A program made the position numbers and the translations under genes. Under the pieces are notes generated by a model. That model made no database searches. It worked only from the letters and a program-made list of their open reading frames with translations, and was not told the DNA's origin. From contig JBPBPY010000060.1 of the NCBI GenBank assembly GCA_050954505.1, positions 1 through 9,347 of the forward strand: a stretch of 9,347 bases of DNA, written 5' to 3'. Shown in pieces: positions 6,652 to 9,347 of the stretch (positions are counted from its first letter, which is position 1; the number at the start of each line of letters is the position of its first letter). This DNA comes from JAQGMO01 sp050954505 (GTDB taxonomy: Bacteria; Pseudomonadota; Gammaproteobacteria; Burkholderiales; Burkholderiaceae_D).

Positions 6652-7482
6652 ATGTCCAATTTCAACGCTGTCAGACCGAACAAGTCCAACTTTTTTGAGC
6701 CGTTCGGCAAGGAGACAGCGGAGCCGGACAACACAAAACGCAATTATGTTCCAGATGCTGGTTTGCCGGAGTCGCCGGAGAAAATTGATGCAGCGCCTTC
6801 GAGCAAGATGATTAATCGAGCGCGGGCGCAGGTGATGGCGACTCTTGCGGGGCCGCTTGCAGCGGCAGCAAGCAAAAACCCGCCTTTGAACGACGACGAA
6901 TCAGTCAACAGCAATAAATCGCCCATCGTTGCCGCAGATCTGGATGCAACGCCATCGACCGCGCGGTTGAAGGGAAATGGGGTGTCCAGCTTCCAATCTG
7001 CCGCTGCGCCGCTGCCTGCCGTGCAAATCGGCGCCATCTGGAAAGGTCGCTTGACCAGCGCCGCGGTACCTGTCCTGGACCCTGGTCATTATCAGCCTCC
7101 GCCTGACCATCGCAGCGCGTTCGGCATGTCGCTGCCATTTCGAACACCCCTGGCAACTGCGGTGATGGATACGGACATGAGCCGGACGCGCTTCAGTCAA
7201 CAGCTTCCCTTGATACTGGCAAGCGCCGGTGACGTGGCGCCCTCGCTTGTGCCGTCGATGAGCAGCGGTCGCTGGAGCAGATCTATGCGGATCACCCGCA
7301 AAATCGGGCCATGGCAGTGCTCGACTGGGCACAATCCTCGGCCATCAATCCCGGCCAGTTCAGCGACGTGCACCGGATTGCCTTCGAATTGGCAGGTCTG
7401 CTGGAAAGCAATGGCAAACAACGTGTCGTCTACATGGATGTCGATGACATCGACAACACGCGCAGGCAGACACAAGGCGTAG
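6652..7482 (+). pseudogene. 5' part of a frameshifted putative type III effector gene
   Basis: This open frame starts at ATG 6652 with GGAG (6641-6644) 7 bases upstream and a hrp box 37 bases upstream. It is protein-like for about 195 residues. The N-terminus fits a type III signal: no acidic residue before E16, rich in N, S and P. It continues as a proline/alanine/serine-rich, probably disordered segment, then a region with D-P-G-H-Y-Q-P-P-P-D-H. After about base 7240 this frame turns into W/S/C/R-rich nonsense until its stop at 7482. The plausible protein continues in the frame that ends at 8984. The original product would have been about 777 residues. No family is recognised. If the break is a sequencing error the gene is intact. 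Confidence 0.72.
7233..7262 (+). other. Frame break inside the effector-like gene
   Basis: The downstream frame is closed upstream by TGA at 7230-7232 and becomes protein-like at once (V-D-E-Q-R-S-L-E-Q-I-Y-A-D-H-P). The upstream frame loses sense here. The shift equals loss of one base (or a -1 slip). CCC at 7240-7242 is the only homopolymer nearby. Restoring one C gives ...G-D-V-A-P-L-A-C-A-V-D-E-Q.... No classic A/T slippery heptamer is present, so programmed frameshifting is unlikely. Confidence 0.7.
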
Positions 7483-8984
7483 GCCAGGGCATCAAGATGA
7501 TCGAAGATGTCGACGCAACTGGCGGCGTGCCTGCCCGCTTCGAGGGTCTTGGACATGACGAGTCAGAGCTAAAGAACATGTACGCGGATATCCAGATGAC
7601 CGGCGCTCAACTCGAACACATGGCCGTGGCAACCAACCGGGCTCACATCATCCTGGGCAGCTCGCCGGCGGATATTGTGCAAGGCTATCACAACGCTCGC
7701 CGCAGACTCGACCCGGCCTTTGCCGCATCCTACATGGCCATGGAAAATTCGCCCGCAGTGCTCCAGCAACCCGGACAAGCCATGCATCTCGGTACCATCC
7801 TGGCCACCTACGATCGTCTCTGCGCCAGCAGTACCGGTATTGCAGCAGATGAGCGCGAGCAAGGCCGGGTCGATATTACCCGCGCCGTATTACTCGGACC
7901 GTTCCAGAACGCGTTGCTGGATCACCAGTCATTTCAAACTGCGCTTGACACGTGCGGACTCAATGATGAACGCTTTCATGGTGCCATGCTGGAAATTGCT
8001 TCCCGCTGCGGTGTCAAAGATCTGCCAGCGCTTGAAGTGGGCATGAAATCCGCCGTTTTCTGGCATTCCGGGAGTGCTGACATTGTCGAGACCACGGAAG
8101 ATTTCACGCTTCACAAAGAAAAATTGAAGCAGCGTTTTCTCGATGATCTCGCGCCCCGGTCTCAGGCCGCACATCTGGCGAAGCATTTTGCCACGCCTCC
8201 TCATGAGCCGGGAATGATGGCCTTGCATCGCAATCAATTCAGCGTCACAGGACACCAGAATTCGATCAGTGCATATGGCCAAGCTGGTATCGAGGCAACC
8301 GAAACCGTTGCATTCGAGATTGGCCGCAGCGTTTTCGAAACGCATCTGCCGGGCAGCGCATTCAAACCGGCGCCTCCCGGTTTGCTGCCCTTGCGGCAGG
8401 CCATGCGCGCGGAGTTTGAACGTATCCTGGCTGAAGAGCCGCCAGAAAAATTGCGACTGGCAGTGGAAAAACTGCTTCTCGCACCTGAATCCACCATGGC
8501 ACGCGTTTCTGCCGGCCCTGCGCCTTCAAGTCCGGGCTCGAAACGGGAACCGTCGACTTCGGAGCCGGAAAACCGTTTTTGGTCCATGGCATCGCAGGCG
8601 CAATGGTCCAACATCGGTGAGCGCTTGCTGGGGGATGGGCAACGACATTTGGCCAATGCGTATGTCGCCGCGCAACGGCAGGTCGATGAGCGATATCCTG
8701 CGGTGGCAGGGACCCAGCGCACTGCCCTGCTCATGCAAACCGTGCGCGAGATGCTGGCAAGGATGGGACCTGCAGAGAAAGCGATCGACATGCTGGAAAT
8801 GCATGGCTCAAGCAGTGTCCTGTTCACCACCGGTCCGGAGTTTTTTTCCCGCTTGGGCCAGGAAAATATGGCCAATTTGCTGGCACTGGATGACAACGGT
8901 TTGCAGCAGTTCTTTGGCAATCTTTTTGCCGTCGACGCTCATCAGGTTTCATTGAAACGTCAAAATGACGGCTCGTGGCGTTGA
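7311..8984 (+). CDS. Main C-terminal part of the putative type III effector (frameshifted gene)
   Basis: 557 residues from the first ATG in this frame, but coding character begins earlier, at about 7240. The ATG 7311 has no good ribosome site, so this is most likely the continuation of the 6652 gene rather than a separate one. The protein is soluble, mostly helical in appearance, without signal peptide or membrane segment. Landmarks: acidic patch V-V-Y-M-D-V-D-D-I-D-N (about 42-52); histidine-rich patch near L-A-K-H-F-A-T-P-P-H-E-P (about 288-299); a proline/serine linker (S-S-P-G-S-K-R-E-P-S-T-S-E-P, about 403-416) that separates a C-terminal helical part of about 140 residues. No family or catalytic motif is recognised. 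It is an effector candidate because of the hrp box and N-terminus of the upstream half. Confidence 0.75.
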   Translation: MAVLDWAQSSAINPGQFSDVHRIAFELAGLLESNGKQRVVYMDVDDIDNTRRQTQGVGQGIKMIEDVDATGGVPARFEGLGHDESELKNMYADIQMTGAQLEHMAVATNRAHIILGSSPADIVQGYHNARRRLDPAFAASYMAMENSPAVLQQPGQAMHLGTILATYDRLCASSTGIAADEREQGRVDITRAVLLGPFQNALLDHQSFQTALDTCGLNDERFHGAMLEIASRCGVKDLPALEVGMKSAVFWHSGSADIVETTEDFTLHKEKLKQRFLDDLAPRSQAAHLAKHFATPPHEPGMMALHRNQFSVTGHQNSISAYGQAGIEATETVAFEIGRSVFETHLPGSAFKPAPPGLLPLRQAMRAEFERILAEEPPEKLRLAVEKLLLAPESTMARVSAGPAPSSPGSKREPSTSEPENRFWSMASQAQWSNIGERLLGDGQRHLANAYVAAQRQVDERYPAVAGTQRTALLMQTVREMLARMGPAEKAIDMLEMHGSSSVLFTTGPEFFSRLGQENMANLLALDDNGLQQFFGNLFAVDAHQVSLKRQNDGSWR

Positions 8985-9347
8985 GCAGCGCCCGGCCAGG
9001 GCAGCCAGTGCATAACGCCGTGGCAATTCATCTGACCGGGAATGGCGTCAGCACCCTGCTCCAGGTTTGCTCGCGCACGGTGGGACGTCAATACAATGTG
9101 GTCATTTTGGAACTATTTGTTGCGGAGCTCCACTGATAGGCAGAACAAGGGTTCAACTTGCCGGCTGCCTCGTTGCATTGGACCTGGCTGGCACGGTGAT
9201 GCCCAACCGGTAACAAAAGCACCAGAAGCTGTCCGGACACCATCCGGGCCAGGACAGGAATCGAAAACGGCTGCAGCAGCGACTGCGGTATTGGCGCCTG
9301 CCCTTCTGAAAACGCTCATGCGCCTGCAGCGATGCAGACATTCACCC
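8985..9347. other. Intergenic stretch to the right edge
   Basis: After the stop at 8984 no terminator hairpin with a T-tract is seen. The recognisable element is the hrp box at 9109-9136. Beyond it, two + frames are open to the edge: one from 9138 with its first ATG at 9318, another from 9200 with its first ATG at 9332. Neither ATG has a Shine-Dalgarno site, so no gene is called. Confidence 0.5.
9109..9136 (+). promoter_or_regulatory. hrp box (HrpL-type promoter) pointing to the right edge
   Basis: GGAACT at 9109-9114, 15 bases, then CCACTGA at 9130-9136. It matches GGAACC-N15/16-CCACNNA except for the sixth base, which is known to vary. It is on the same strand as the two upstream boxes and lies in a non-coding region. 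Its gene must begin within the last about 30 bases or beyond the window. Confidence 0.75.

Noticed and set aside
8234..8920. 228-codon frames on both strands opposite or out of frame with the effector gene
   Set aside because: Ser/Cys/Arg-rich shadow composition. The frame ending at 8984 is the protein-like one.
1..9347. CRISPR arrays, insertion sequences, integrase genes, duplicated tRNA 3' ends
   Set aside because: Scanned by eye and none found. The only repeats are the short ones listed.

Overview
The window looks like a chromosomal accessory region of a plant- or host-associated betaproteobacterium, probably Oxalobacteraceae (Herbaspirillum-like). That placement is an inference from the moderately high GC, the codon usage, the tRNA, and the combination of a type I secretion system with HrpL-type type III regulation. 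It could not be tested by database search here. Nothing on the left is housekeeping except one tRNA-Val.

Left half (1-4592): a type I secretion module. The 3' end of a large extracellular protein with cadherin-like tandem domains enters from the left edge on the + strand (1-1230). Convergent to it, on the - strand, is a two-gene operon: a PrtD-type ABC transporter (4592-2865) followed after 25 bp by its HlyD-family periplasmic adaptor (2839-1457). The obvious reading is that the transporter exports the neighbouring large protein. No TolC-type outer membrane partner is in the window.

Right half (4593-9347): what appears to be a small type III effector island. Two + strand genes of unrecognised product (4919-5806 and 6652-8984) each follow a near-perfect HrpL 'hrp box' (GGAAC-N16-CCACNNA) and a good Shine-Dalgarno site. 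Both have N-termini that obey the usual type III signal rules. A third hrp box (9109-9136) lies near the right edge and points at a gene that starts in the last few bases or outside the window. No other matches were found by eye on either strand, and by a simple equal-base estimate fewer than 0.05 would be expected by chance. The larger gene carries a frame break near 7233-7260: its 5' part reads in one frame (6652 onward) and the rest in another (to 8984), so the copy is either inactivated or contains a sequencing error.

Between the two effector-like genes sits a complete tRNA-Val (GAC) with its own TATAAT promoter and a strong terminator about 145 bp downstream. tRNA genes are common integration points, so its position inside the putative effector island is suggestive, but no integrase or att duplication is visible.
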